Origin: Calliopum simillimum
Taxonomy: Eukaryota; Arthropoda; Insecta; Diptera; Lauxaniidae
Assembly: GCA_951812925.1 (NCBI GenBank)
Contig: OX638371.1
Location: 84,205,697 to 84,269,696, forward strand
Direction: 5' to 3'
Length of the DNA stretch: 64,000 bases
Shown piece by piece: positions 36,548 to 47,280 of this stretch. The notes below the pieces were generated by a model. The model saw only the letters and a program-made list of their open reading frames with translations. It ran no database searches and had not been told where the DNA came from. The position numbers were made by a program, and so were the translations under genes. Positions within the stretch are counted from its first letter, which is position 1, and every line of letters starts with the position of its first letter.

Positions 36548-38081
36548 GGGTAAACTGGGGTACATTTGACACCGGGGCACATTTGACTTTGCCATTTTCG
36601 GTGTCAACACGCCGTTCGAACCAAAAACCTGAAATGCAGAAACACAACTAATTAGAGTGGAAGCAACGTAATGAACTTTGGCAGTTTTCTTTCGACTCCT
36701 CCCGCTATATACGCTTTTTCAACTTTTTGTGTATTTTTTTGTAATTTTTGACTTCTTGTTCGTAAGGGTTTTGCAAATAAAGTAGTATTGTTTTTTAAAA
36801 GTAAGTATGAAAATTTGGTAGCACTAACCTTTATAATTAATAGAATAAAAGTGTTTTTTATCAAGGTCAAATAGTTTAAATTTTAAAATATTTTTAATTC
36901 TCCAAGAGATTTTGGGGCACATTTGACTTTTGCCGAAGGGGCACATTTGACGTTCGTCCAAACATATGTGTTTGTGTATTTTAGAAGATTTTCTAGTGTT
37001 ATCTTTTTCAAGATATGGTACACACTATAAAATGAAGGCGAACAGACGCGATGGCGATGAAAAAAAGTTAAATACGCTATTTCTGATATCGGAAACCAGA
37101 TAGAAATTCCGACTTCCGACACAGAATCCATTTCATTTTCATAATTTGTTACCTTTGTTTTATCTACAACACAAGATTTTTGAATAGATGCTTTCCAGGA
37201 CCTCTACCACTTATTTTAATTTGAAAATCTGGATGGATGAATTCCCGAAGTAAACATATTGACATCAAAGTTCATCATGTATGCGAAGTTTTTAATAATT
37301 ATCAAATTGATTTGAAGTGCGCCCCATTATGTGAAAGTGCTGCAGATATCTTGACGAAGGTGTTACCCAAAATCCAGACCAATGAAATTTCCACCAAACT
37401 GGGTCTTACCTAACATTTTATGTTGATGTTTTCATAAGGGGTGTTGTTGGAAATTGTACTTTATACTTATATATTGTCCTTGGGAAATTTGGCGAAAAAT
37501 CCAAAAACCCATTTTTTTTATGTTGGAGAAATTGCAGAAGTAATTAGCTATACTTCATACAAGATCAGTTATTTGAGAAGAGTTTCACCACTAAATTGGG
37601 TTTTTATAAAACCAGAAGTGGAAGATGTTTGCCTGACTTTAAGGAGTGCAATTGAGTTTAAACTACCAACTCCAACAAATCCAACTTCACGTTCACGCAC
37701 TACGTATTTGACATCGACTTCTCACACTTATATATAAAATAAGTCTTCGTTAATACATACATACTTATGATTTGTATTTATATGAAAAAAATATATGTAT
37801 TTATGTTTTGTTTAATGTTTCTGTGTTATTTTTGTGAGTGTCAAATGTGCCCCTTGCAATGTCAAATGTGCCCCGTACCTGGGGCACATTTGACAAAATT
37901 ACTTTTTTTGAAAAAAATTAGAAAAGGACTTTCAATGCAGTTTTTTAAAAATTTTTTTTTTCTTGGTTTTAATCTTAAATAATCAATCTTTCAGAAACGG
38001 TTAAGAGTATTAAGATCGTGCAATAATTTTCTAAGATACAGGTCTTTGAAAATTTAGTGTCAAATGTGCCCCAGTCTCCCC
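36548..38081. mobile_element. TA-flanked element with GGGGCACATTTGAC phrase (element iii)
   Basis: The left end is GGGTAAACTGGGGTACATTT and the right end is the complement of GGGGAGACTGGGGCACATTT. Both are bordered by TA. GGGGCACATTTGAC or a one-base variant occurs eight times, four in each half of the element, on both strands. A short ORF at 37441-37737 could be a transposase tail. It is inserted in the CACAGTG element, 18 bp from that element's right inverted end. Confidence 0.7.
37441..37737 (+). pseudogene. Possible transposase C-terminal fragment in element iii
   Basis: The reading FYVGEIAEVISYTSYKISYL, then RRVSPLNWVFIKPEVEDV and KLPTPTNPTSRSR, resembles the short beta-rich domain and Pro-rich tail I associate with pogo/Tigger-type proteins (VGxI…Y.V.FLRR…F..P…D). 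It has no catalytic region and no credible start. TA flanks would suit a pogo-like origin. This is a weak call. Confidence 0.3.
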
Positions 38082-38339
38082 TATACTTGGATTTTACCGC
38101 ACTGTGCAATGTTGCACAAAGTATTTAGGTAAATAATCGGGAACTAGTTTTGAGCCTAAGTGGAACATAACAGCTTTTCTTTCTTTGAGTCTCTGCTTCC
38201 ATATTATTTGTTACTTGAAATAGGAAAGATATGATCTGAACGCATATGTGGAGTTGAAATAAAATGAAATGTTTTGGATTACTTAAACCAACGCTCAGCG
38301 AATAGCCCCTATAAATGCAATGCACTGTGTTGATTTGCA

Positions 38340-39717
38340 GGTAAGGAAAAAGGTTAGATGGATGGGGAAAAAGAGGTGTTGTGTTGGTGCACTTTTGTTT
38401 TGAAACTAACGGAGGTTACAGCTCACAGGAAAAACGCTCGCAGGGAGATTATTCCGCAACTTAATCGTGCGACCAAAGAAGGAATTATCCCGACAGTGCG
38501 ATGTTCTACTAAGCACCGTTGCAACGCAAAATGGATGGGCCTAATGAAACGCCCGAGTGCTCAAGAGAAAATCGTAATATGGCAAAACCTGTCAATAGAT
38601 TTCTGCAGAGTACATCTAATTATAATATTTATTAAAAAAGGTAACACACCCAACTTTGCGATGACGATCGAGAGAGTCAATAGAGGATACAACATACGCA
38701 TCCCCAATCAACTTCATCGCACGACGTTGAACTCTGTCTAGTGTAAAGTAATTTTTGGAGCCTCGGCAACGACGCATATTTTTTATCAAGATACACAGTT
38801 CGTTACTGTGGTCTGTGGAATTTGGTTAAATTGATGAAATGTTGCTGAAAGCGGACAAACGATATGTCGAAATTCGTTTGTTTTTCGAATTCTGCGTCTG
38901 TTTAATATAAAATTTTCAGGAAATCGAACGCAGCGTTGGCATAGCAACATTTTATTCCGCTTTCAGCAGCTTTATTTGTGTCTAACCATATGGCACAGAC
39001 CAGCTTGACTTACTCGCTAGAATTTGAATAGAATTTGAATATCTTATTCATATACGTCGTTGGCCTCGGTCTAGATGTGCCAATTGTACTCTAACTTAGG
39101 TCTAATATAAGCAAAAAGAAGATCAGATGATCAACAGAAGTGAAGTATTTCTTACTCCGTTTAAGATAACTTAAACATTTGGGCGCTTCTTTCGACACAT
39201 CGAATATATGTGACCTGGTCTATGAAAACGGTGCTTAGGTGTCAAATTCCAATTTTGTGCCGATTCGTATAGAATTGACCTTTAATAGTTGTTTTCCAGC
39301 TGTTTTCTCGAAAACTTATTTTCGCACGTAAGCTTCCTTTTCATAGACCAGGTCACATATGATCTGTCCACCTCAAATCAGCTTGAATCATAATCTCAAT
39401 ATGTCTACGCCGGCCATATTGAAGGGTGGAGGGCGACAATCCACTCATATACCGCCTTTTTCTCTCAATATTCTCAAAGCTTGGATGCTTTTTGAAGCAA
39501 TATGAATGACAAATGTTGCTGCCATCTGCAAAGGAGTGGATTGGATTGATGGTTGATAACAGAAGGTCATTGTTGAAAACAAGGAAAACAGGCAGCGATG
39601 GGACGGAACATTTCGGAATTCCAGAGTTAATAGAATATTAGATGTGAAACCGTCTACACGTACAGGACACTGCAGAAGCTCGTAACCCAACGAGCGAAGG
39701 AACCATACTTTCACCAA
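38340..39717 (-). pseudogene. Non-LTR reverse transcriptase, 3' part, degenerate
   Basis: On the minus strand, recognisable pieces follow in order: a VFNNDLLLSTINPIHSFADG-type block near 39560 (the YADD region), FDVSKEAPKCLSYLKRSKKY near 39190, LDRVQRRAMKLIGDAYVV near 38730, and FFGRTIKLRNNLPASVFPV near 38440. This is the palm-to-C-terminus order of a CR1/Jockey-type ORF2. Stops and frameshifts are frequent, and a MITE (39206-39360) splits it. Plus-strand ORFs here are antisense shadows. Confidence 0.7.
39206..39360. mobile_element. 155-bp MITE in the LINE remnant
   Basis: ATATGTGACCTGGTCTATGA and the complement at 39341-39360 form the ends. It lies between WTDH and FDVSKEA in the minus-strand reverse transcriptase remnant. 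The target duplication is unclear because the ends are palindromic with the flank. Confidence 0.7.
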
Positions 39718-40799
39718 GAAGGTGAATACATTGGTTTTATCTCTCAGTGACGAACGCCATTAAGTCATCAGTAGAGTGAGCGCTGTGGAAAACATATTGG
39801 CGATCATTAAGTAATTCGTCTTGGATTAGCCATAACACTTCATCACTAGTACTTACCGACTTTTGTATAAAACACATTACCGATTGGGTAATTTTATGCC
39901 GTTTCTATGGCCAAGCACTAATTCATGTATGTATATGTCAGTGTGAAAATGTATTTCCAATATTCATTGTAACTACATATCGTGGTTGTCAATTGCTGTT
40001 ATCATCAACACCATCCGCGTCAGTGAGCGCTGAGTGGCATTTGATGTTAACCATTGGCGACTGACTGTTTGCTCTGCGCGAATTAAATAGGGGATTCTAT
40101 GGTGGTGCTGCATCATATGGTTGTATCTAATGTGTGGTATGATATTTGAGTGGATTTCATGGTATGTATCTGTGTCTGTGTGTAAATGAGTGTACGGTGT
40201 ATTTGTTTAATTACCATTGTTTGAAAACACGTCATAATTTGATTTGAAATGTCTGATTGCCAATGAAGCGACGAAAATTATATAAGCGACAGCGCAATAA
40301 TATCAATACCAGCAACAACAACAACAACAGTTCAATAGCAAAATGCTGGCACCATAATTTACAAATGTTTATTAAGCCATTTGATGAGAGTTGAAAATTG
40401 CACGTAGCTTCATATATACATGGGTACATATGTAGCTTCATGTTTATACACATGTAAAATATTGAGCTTTGATCGCCGCCGTCATGTTCATTTGACAGGC
40501 GGCCAATTGTCTGAATTAACATCTTTATGTTTATTTGTTCGACCAATCATTGAACTTTGATGTAAAATATATTGAATGCAATTTCCATTTCATACAGCAG
40601 ATTGATTGATTGTAAATATTTGAAATTCTGTTTAAATGAAAATTCTGTGTTGTTAGTATTCAAATAGTCATGAAAGAGTTGAATCAGATTAAAGCTATTT
40701 TCTGTCATTTTGTTTTGAGTATTCAGGCTAATTTTCACATGTTACTTAAAAGTTCAAATGATCCCATTTAAATTACTTTATCTACAGAATTTTATTCTA
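39718..40799. other. Stretch without recognised gene
   Basis: About 1.1 kb between two LINE remnants in opposite orientation. It is AT-rich with a short CAACAA run near 40310; nothing else was recognised. Confidence 0.45.
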
Positions 40800-41185
40800 T
40801 TCATGCCTCAACCCTATCTCACCCATTTCGGAATCTATTTAGCTTTTCCTACACTTGTGGTGAATTTCCATCATGTTGGAAGTTTGCTAATCTCCAGACA
40901 GTTCCCAAAAAAAGCAAGTCTTCCAACCTTAATAATTATCGACCAATTGTAATATGCTAAGCGCTCTCAAAGTTATGGAAAGCGTTATAAACTTCCACTT
41001 TATGAATTATCTAGAGTGTAACGAACGCACAGCTCGCTCTACTGGTGACTTAATAGCGTTCGTCACAGAGTGGTCGAACTAATGAGTCCACTTTCTTGGT
41101 ATGGTTTTGATCGCCTTCGTTATAAAACTAATTGCATATGGCGTCTGTGATTCCTTCTCTCGAAATATGATAAATGTGTATTGAA
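40800..41185 (+). pseudogene. Non-LTR reverse transcriptase, N-terminal palm part
   Basis: The plus strand reads (in shifting frames) GEFPSCWKFANLQTVPKKSK, SSNLNNYRPI and ARSTGDLIAFVTEW, then FLLSKYDKCVLN. These are the standard fingers/palm blocks of a CR1/Jockey-type reverse transcriptase. It is continued at 47113 after a 5.9-kb insertion and has several stops. Confidence 0.75.
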
Positions 41186-41199
41186 CAGACTTGGGGGTA

Positions 41200-41825
41200 A
41201 TGCACTAAATTTTTAGTTCATTGAGCTTTTCACTAATATTTAATGAATAGTTTGATAGTGAAATTTTTTCCACAACCACTAAATGTAATTCGAGATAATG
41301 AAAATTTTCTCCATTAAATTTAGTGATAGTGGAAATTTTTTCACTATCAAAAAATTCATTTGATGGTAATGAAAAATTTTTCACTATCAAACAATTCATT
41401 AAATGATAGTGGAAAGTTTTTCACTATCATTAAAATTTAATGAAAATATCTAATAACAATTGCACTAAATTTAGTGATAGTGAAAATTTGTTTCATTAAA
41501 TTTAATGCAACATTAGTGAAAATATTCATTAAAGTTCCATTAAATTCAATGAAACAAATTTTCACCATCACTAAATTTAATGAAGCTTTCAATGAAACTT
41601 CTAAAGAAAATTTTCATTAAAGTTTCATTAAATTCAATAAAACAAAACTTCCGTATCAATATATTATTTAATTAAGGTTTTAATGAAATTTTTTAGGAAA
41701 ATGTTCATTAAAGTTTCATTAAATTCAATGAAACAAATTTTCACTATCAATAAATTTAATGAAGCTTTTAATGAAACTTGTAATAGAGTTTTGCATTAAA
41801 ATTGTCATTAAATTTATTGAAAGAA
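41200..41825. repeat. Degenerate TTCATTAAATTTAATGAA repeats, left array
   Basis: Variants of TTCATTAAATTTAATGAA and TTTTCACTATCA recur every few tens of bases. The same words form the array at 46655-47100. They are the end regions of the hAT-like element and may be subterminal repeats that expanded. Confidence 0.75.
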
Positions 41826-43426
41826 AATATTAGAATATGAGAGAATTGTATCAGTTTGAAGGAAGATTTGTTAAAGTCAAAAACAAAAACGACTTTCAGT
41901 TTTATACTACACTAGTTTACAAATGATTAAAATTTTTTTTCCCAGCGAATGCCGTTACTCATTTTATATGAAAAATGGGCTACTGATTCCGAAAATCGCA
42001 ATTTTTTTTTTTTATTTCGTGTCGTTTTCGAGATATCGGTCATTTTCGGTTTTTGGACCAAAAAAAAAAGATAGTTCCACTTAAATACAAATATCTCAAG
42101 AACCAATGTTTGTATTGAAACAAATAATATGTCATATTAAAGGTAATTAAATTACCTACAAATGATACTCACGTCACTTTTTGGCTGGTTTGTTAGTTTC
42201 GATGAAATAAATTGATTTCAGAAAAAAAGAGTATATTTTTCCGAAAAAATTACAAAAATGTCTAAATCAACTGCAGATTTTTACAAGAAAAAAAAATTTT
42301 AAAAATCATTTTGTATTTTTATATCATAGTCTATAAATTTGTTAGGCAAATAAAATACTATTTAAGAAAATCGATGGAAAAATGCAAAAGTTGTATACAA
42401 TTCATTGATAAGTTACCAAAATGCGTTTTTCCCTATTTTTCCGTTTTTTTTGTAATAAACTGTTCGAAAATTTGAAACTTTTTGTAAAAGAAATTAGAAA
42501 ATCCAAAAAATTCTTAAAGAAGGCATTAAAAGGAAATACCCGTGCCTCGCCGTTTTTCTCTAGCACGTCAGATTTTTTTTTAATCGATTTTTGAAGTTTT
42601 TTAATCCACTGTACATGAAAAAACAGAAATAACGCATTCTTGTGTTAAATCGATGAATTTAACTATATGATCCTTACATCTGAGGTGTATCATGTCTTCA
42701 GCAAACTTATGCAGGATACTACGCGGAATATTTTTGTAGACAATTTTAACCCTCTCAAACCCGCACATGTAGGTCAAAATGAACTTCATGTGGGGGTCAA
42801 AATGACCCACATGTGAGGGTTTTAGAGGGTTAAAATTGTCCACAAAAATATTCCTCGCAGTATCCTGCATAAGTTTACTGAACACATAATACACCTCAGA
42901 TGTAAGGATCATATAGTTAAATTCATCGATTTAACACAAGAATGCGTTATTTCTGTTTTTTCATGTACAGTGGATTAAAAAACTTCAAAAATCGATTAAA
43001 AAAAAATCTGACGTGCTAGAGAAAAACGGCGAGGCACGGGTATTTCCTTTTAATGCCTTCTTTAAGAATTTTTTGGATTTTCTAATTTCTTTTACAAAAA
43101 GTTTCAAATTTTCGAACAGTTTATTACAAAAAAACAGAAAAATAGGGAAAAACGCATTTTGGTAACTTATCAATGAATTGTATACAACTTTTGCATTTTT
43201 CCATCGATTTTCTTAAATGATATCTTATTTTCTTCACAAATATATAGTCTATGATACAAAAAAAAAATATTATAAAAAAAATATGTCTTCTTGTATAAAT
43301 TTGAAGTTGAATTTGATTTTTTCTTAATTTTTTCGAAAAAAAAAATTTTTTTTTTTTAGAAATCAATTTATTTCACCGAAACTAACGAACCAACCAAAAA
43401 GTGATGTGGATAATATTTGTAGGTAA

Positions 43427-44245
43427 TTTTTTTTTTTTTTTTTTTTTTTATTGATAAGAACTCAGACAACTATACAGTTGGTATAAGAGTAATTTAAAAA
43501 AGAGAAGTTTTAAGATAATAATTCAATAAATAAATAAATAACTTATTAATAAATATCGACAACAATTTAAATTTCCAGAGTTTTTACATAGTTTTTTAAG
43601 TTTTTTTTGAAATATTCTAAATTAGTACTGTTCAAGAGATTTGATGGCAACATATTAAAGGCTTCAATTGCAGTGTTAAGTAGACCATATCTGTTTCTAT
43701 TGGTCCTTGATTTAATTGTTCTGATGTTAGTGTGTCTTCTTGTGTTGTAACTGTGAAGTTGATTTCCAATTGTAATTTCTGTGTTGTTCTTGATGCAGTT
43801 ATTTTTGATTTTATATATGTATTTAGCCTTTTCAATGAAAATAACTTTGTTGAGATTCAAAGCATTAGTTTTGCTGAAAACTTCAACCGTAGGAGTGCGA
43901 AAAGGTATGTGATACAGTGCCTTTAATGATCTACACATAACTCTCTGTACATTGCTGAGTAAGCCACCGGTACAATGTGAAGTTACTAAAACTCCATATG
44001 TTATTTTCGACATAACATGGGCGTTATATATTAAACTGGCGGTTTTCATATTAATGAAATCAAAGCGTCGAATTGCACCGATAAGTGGAATAATTTTATT
44101 TTTTATTTTAATCCAGTGGGAATTCCAACTCAATGCTTCATCAATAACTACTCCGAGATATGTAACTTCTGTTTTCCGCTGAACTTGCTCATCATCAATT
44201 CTTATGTTAATGTTTATTTCGGCTTTATTTTTTTGTTTGAACAGC
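43427..44245 (-). mobile_element. 5'-truncated non-LTR retrotransposon
   Basis: On the minus strand the element ends in an AATAAA signal and a poly-A tract (T run 43427-43449) and begins abruptly inside ORF2 at 44245. The break in the host arm GGTAATTTAATTACC gives a short duplication of about ATTT. This is a typical target-primed insertion and is younger than its host fold-back element. Confidence 0.85.
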
Positions 44246-44247
44246 AT
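43567..44247 (-). pseudogene. C-terminal reverse transcriptase fragment of the truncated LINE
   Basis: The 226-residue open frame contains TEVTYLGVVIDEALSWNSHW and SKITYGVLVTSHCTGG, then an ending with AFNMLPSNLLNSTNLEYFKK. These are the thumb and C-terminal blocks that follow the YADD motif in CR1/Jockey-like ORF2 proteins. The palm and endonuclease parts are missing because of the 5' truncation. The first ATG is partly made of host sequence. The frame is uninterrupted, which suggests a fairly recent insertion. Confidence 0.8.
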
Positions 44248-44479
44248 TTAATTACCTTTAATATGACATATTATTTGTTTAAATACAAACATTGGTTCTT
44301 GAGATATTTGTATTTTAATGGAACTATCTTTTTTTTTTGGTCCAAAAACCGAAAATGACCGATATCTCGAAAACGACACGAAATAAACAAAAAAAAATGC
44401 GATTTTCGGAATCAGCAGCCCATTTTCCATATAAAATGAGTAACAGCATTCGCTGGGAATTTTGGCTGTAAACTAGTGC

Positions 44480-45034
44480 TATTATTCAGCGACAAAAAAA
44501 GCGAAATATTTGTTGAACCGTTACAAAGTACATGATAGCTTCTAACATATTTAGTCTTTCAAAATTTTCATGTGAATTGTTTCGTCTTCGGGGTGCGTTA
44601 ACCATGCCTGCAAAGGAAAATAATTTTACCCCCTTCGGGCATCATTTTGAACCATTGCAACGCATTGCTTGTGTACCTACAGAAAATAGTATAATACGGA
44701 AAAAAACAGAGTCATAGATTAAAACAAAATTTGAAAGACTTATTACGACCCTAAAGCTTTATTTGTTTGAGCACTTTCAGTGATTATTCTTTCAAAATGA
44801 TTTGATTTTTTTTTGCAACAAAACTTCTTCTTTCGTAGAGCATAAAAATCTTACTTTCCGATTCTATAAAGTTTTAAAATGAGTCGTTAGACGCAATTTC
44901 TATCTCTTTACGCAAGGTATTCGGACAAAAAAGAGATGCATGACGAACAAACATTTGCTTGAATTTGTCTACATACTTTTTTGGAGCGGTTCTTGTAGCT
45001 GAGGAATAAATTTCATTTTGATATTTATACAGGA
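44480..45034. other. Interior of hAT-like element, no gene recognised
   Basis: A 555-bp stretch between the fold-back element and element ii. One 61-codon ORF shows no known domain. Confidence 0.45.
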
Positions 45035-45036
45035 TA

Positions 45037-46586
45037 GAGTAACTTTGGGTAATCTGATATAGGCGGGTAATGTGATATCTCCTTTAATAAACAGCTCTCG
45101 ATAATGATTTTTTCGTCAACGCCACAGTAACTGAAAAAGAAACGTGCTGCAAGTTTTTGAGCGCCCACCTTTATTTATTCTGCCTTCAGTGTGGCAAAAT
45201 CGATTTAGCAGTGAATCAAAAACTTTATTTGCGTGTGCTTTATGCTAGGATCTAGCCTTAACTAAAATTGATATCATGACCGCAATATTAAATTCCGCTA
45301 GTGGGTGAATATACCTAACCATAAATCAATTGAATTTTTTATTTGCTGGAGTGTATTTTTCAAAAATAACCTGATTGTTTTAAAACTGAAATTCGGGTAA
45401 TGTGATATAGTGCACTTCTGGCACCGAAAATATTTGATGTCCCACTTGCAATGCAAAACGTTTGGCACGATGGTCTTTTGGCCCAAATCTAAAACGTGTT
45501 TTCTTATTAACAATTTGTTGGTCCAACATTTTTACATAAAGGTCACAGTTTTTAAGAAAAATGAGCTTAAGCTTTATAAAAGCGATTTTGGTAATGTTTA
45601 TCACTCCTTACCTGAAGTAAAAGTTCCACAACTAAAGTTTATTTATAACACGATGATCGTTTGCCGAAAATGCAATTTGTTGAGATATGGGATATAATAT
45701 ATCACATTACCCGCCAATTTTATTTCTTAACTTTTTTTGCCTTTTTTCAATTTTGTTGAAATAGCTTAAGATTGGCTCACGCTAAAGAACTCCAAAATCA
45801 TAATATACTGCACAATACATCAATAAAACATAATACATAATGTGATAGCAGCTATGCTTTGAAAACTACGTGTTATTTAAAACAAGGGTGTCAGCGTAGA
45901 AGAAAAGTGAGCCAATTTTGGCTCGACCCAACAACATCAATATTTCTGTACAACGATCCCAACAACATCAATATATCTGTACAACATTCACAGAAATAAT
46001 TTTTGTTTCTTTTTTTTCACGCTCGTCAAAATTTGCGTTTTTGTTGCTTCTTTTGCGTACAAACAAAATCGAACTCGAACCAGCATAAAACAACAACAAA
46101 GACTACGTCGCATCAAAAACAAAAACGACAAACAATATGGGTATTAATGCGTTGATGCGCAGTTGCGAAAATGCAAGTCTTTTACGCACTAAAGCCTGAA
46201 CGATCAATGTGAATATTTCCATCTTGAGAAATTGCAAAAGTAGTGCGAAATTTGCGGCAATATTTTTGTTATTTTACTAATGTCAAACTTTAGCAAATTG
46301 CACTTTCGCAACGACGCAAGGGCATTGCGAATCAACGCGTGAGTTCCACTAATTTTTGTGTGTGTTCTAGTCCTTAGAAATTTTGAAAATTGTTGAAGTA
46401 TTATTGTTGTTGTAAACGAGGCATGAAAAACAACAAACAATTGTTTTTTGTTTGTTGTTACTCGAATTTAAAGTTGTTGTAAAAGCAACGTTGACTGCGC
46501 TGCATGCTTTTGGCTCAGTGATTTGAAAACGCTGACACCCTTGATTTAAAAAACAAAAATGCCTATATCACATTACCCGAACTTAC
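45037..46586. mobile_element. TA-flanked element with GGGTAATGTGATATA phrase (element ii)
   Basis: The ends are GAGTAACTTTGGGTAATCTG on the left and the complement of GTAAGTTCGGGTAATGTGATA on the right. Both are bordered by TA. The phrase GGGTAATGTGATAT recurs near the left end, at about 45393 and (inverted) near 45700. It shares its end design with element i. A hAT-like MITE is inserted at 45883-46543, leaving about 890 bp. Confidence 0.7.
45883..46543. mobile_element. hAT-like MITE with ATTTAAAA duplication
   Basis: CAAGGGTGTCAGCG at the left and its complement at the right form the ends. ATTTAAAA at 45875-45882 and 46544-46551 is an exact 8-bp duplication. Blocks such as AACAACATCAATAT and TGCGAAAATGCAA repeat inside. 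Length is 661 bp with no transposase. Confidence 0.85.
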
Positions 46587-46654
46587 TATATAGCCGCAAC
46601 AATTGCATCTTCTGCATTTTTATCGTGCAAATTACCAAGACCAAGACTAAGAAC

Positions 46655-47100
46655 GTTTAGTAAACATTTATTTCATTGAATTTATTGAAACATTAGTGAA
46701 AATGTTCATTAAAATTCCATTAAATTTAGTGATAGAGAAAATTTATTTCATTAGATTTAATGAAACTTTAATGAAAATTTTCACTAATGTTTCAATAAAT
46801 TTAATGAAAGTGAAAATGTTTCATTAAATTTATTGCAACATTTATTGAAAATTTTCATTAAAGTTTCATTAAATTCAATGAAATAAATTTTCACTTTCAA
46901 TAGACTAAATCAGTTATTTGATAGTGAATGAAATTTCACTGTCACTAAATTTAGAGGAGTATTTATTGAAAACTGTTAACTAAATTTAGTGATAATGAAA
47001 ATTGTTTTCATTACCACTTAATGAATCTTTTGATAGTGAAAGATTTTTCACAAACACTAAATAAATTTCTTGGTAGTGAATATTTTTTCACTAGCACTAG
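46655..47100. repeat. Degenerate TTCATTAAATTTAATGAA repeats, right array
   Basis: It carries the same short words as the left array at 41200-41825, such as TTTCATTAAATTTATTG and TTTTGATAGTGAAAGA, and borders the right end of the hAT-like element. Confidence 0.75.
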
Positions 47101-47104
47101 TCTG

Positions 47105-47280
47105 GTATTGAACTATTTCTATCGCTGGATAACGAGTACCTGCAGTGGCCGTTCTAAACGTGTTGTCGTAGTCGGTTTTACATCTAGCGCTGGTTATGTT
47201 CCGTCCTATCCCCGCCTCTTTTCCTTGTTTTCATCGTTGACCTTCAAAATATTTCATTCCGTCTTAATGTACGTATAATC
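47105..47280 (+). pseudogene. Non-LTR reverse transcriptase, continuation after the hAT-like insertion
   Basis: YFYRWITSTCSGRSKRVVVV and GFTSS, then YVPSYPRLFSLFSSL, correspond to the WI..FL..R...V.VDG and VPQGSVL..LFLLFINDL blocks just before the catalytic YADD. The same blocks are present, diverged, on the minus strand near 39600. The remnant ends near 47280. Confidence 0.7.

Larger units (their letters stand above)
35779..38106. mobile_element. Non-autonomous element with CACAGTG ends and 5-bp duplication (Transib-like)
   Basis: The left end is CACAGTGCGGCAAAATCCAA and the right end is the complement of CACAGTGCGGTAAAATCCAA. Both are bordered by CAATG (35774-35778 and 38107-38111), an exact 5-bp target duplication. 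Transib elements are known for CAC-type termini related to the V(D)J RSS heptamer and for 5-bp duplications. The element encloses element iii (36548-38081); without it about 794 bp of non-coding DNA remain. The assignment to Transib rests on ends and duplication only. Confidence 0.7.
41909..44479. mobile_element. Fold-back element, copy C (with a LINE inside)
   Basis: It has the same ends and arms as copy B, with ACACTAGTTTACA at the left and its complement at the right. The right arm is interrupted at GGTAATTT/AATTACC by a LINE (43427-44245). Without it the element is about 1.75 kb, as in copies A and B. Confidence 0.85.
41186..47104. mobile_element. 5.9-kb composite hAT-like element with 8-bp duplication
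   Basis: GTATTGAA is present at 41178-41185 and at 47105-47112. The ends are CAGACTTGGGGG on the left and the complement of CAGACTAGTGC on the right. An 8-bp duplication with CAG-type ends is the hAT signature. Removing the element and one duplication joins LLSKYDKCVLN to YFYRWIT in one frame of the host reverse transcriptase. The end regions are arrays of TTTAATGAAA-type repeats. The interior is filled by a fold-back element and a TA-flanked element. No transposase was found. Confidence 0.75.

Noticed and set aside
36883..37131. 82-codon minus-strand ORF
   Set aside because: It is made of the repeated GGGGCACATTTGAC words and AT-rich DNA, with no known domain.
38358..38741. 127-codon plus-strand ORF
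   Set aside because: It is the antisense of a LINE reverse transcriptase C terminus (LDRVQRRAMKLIGD on the minus strand).
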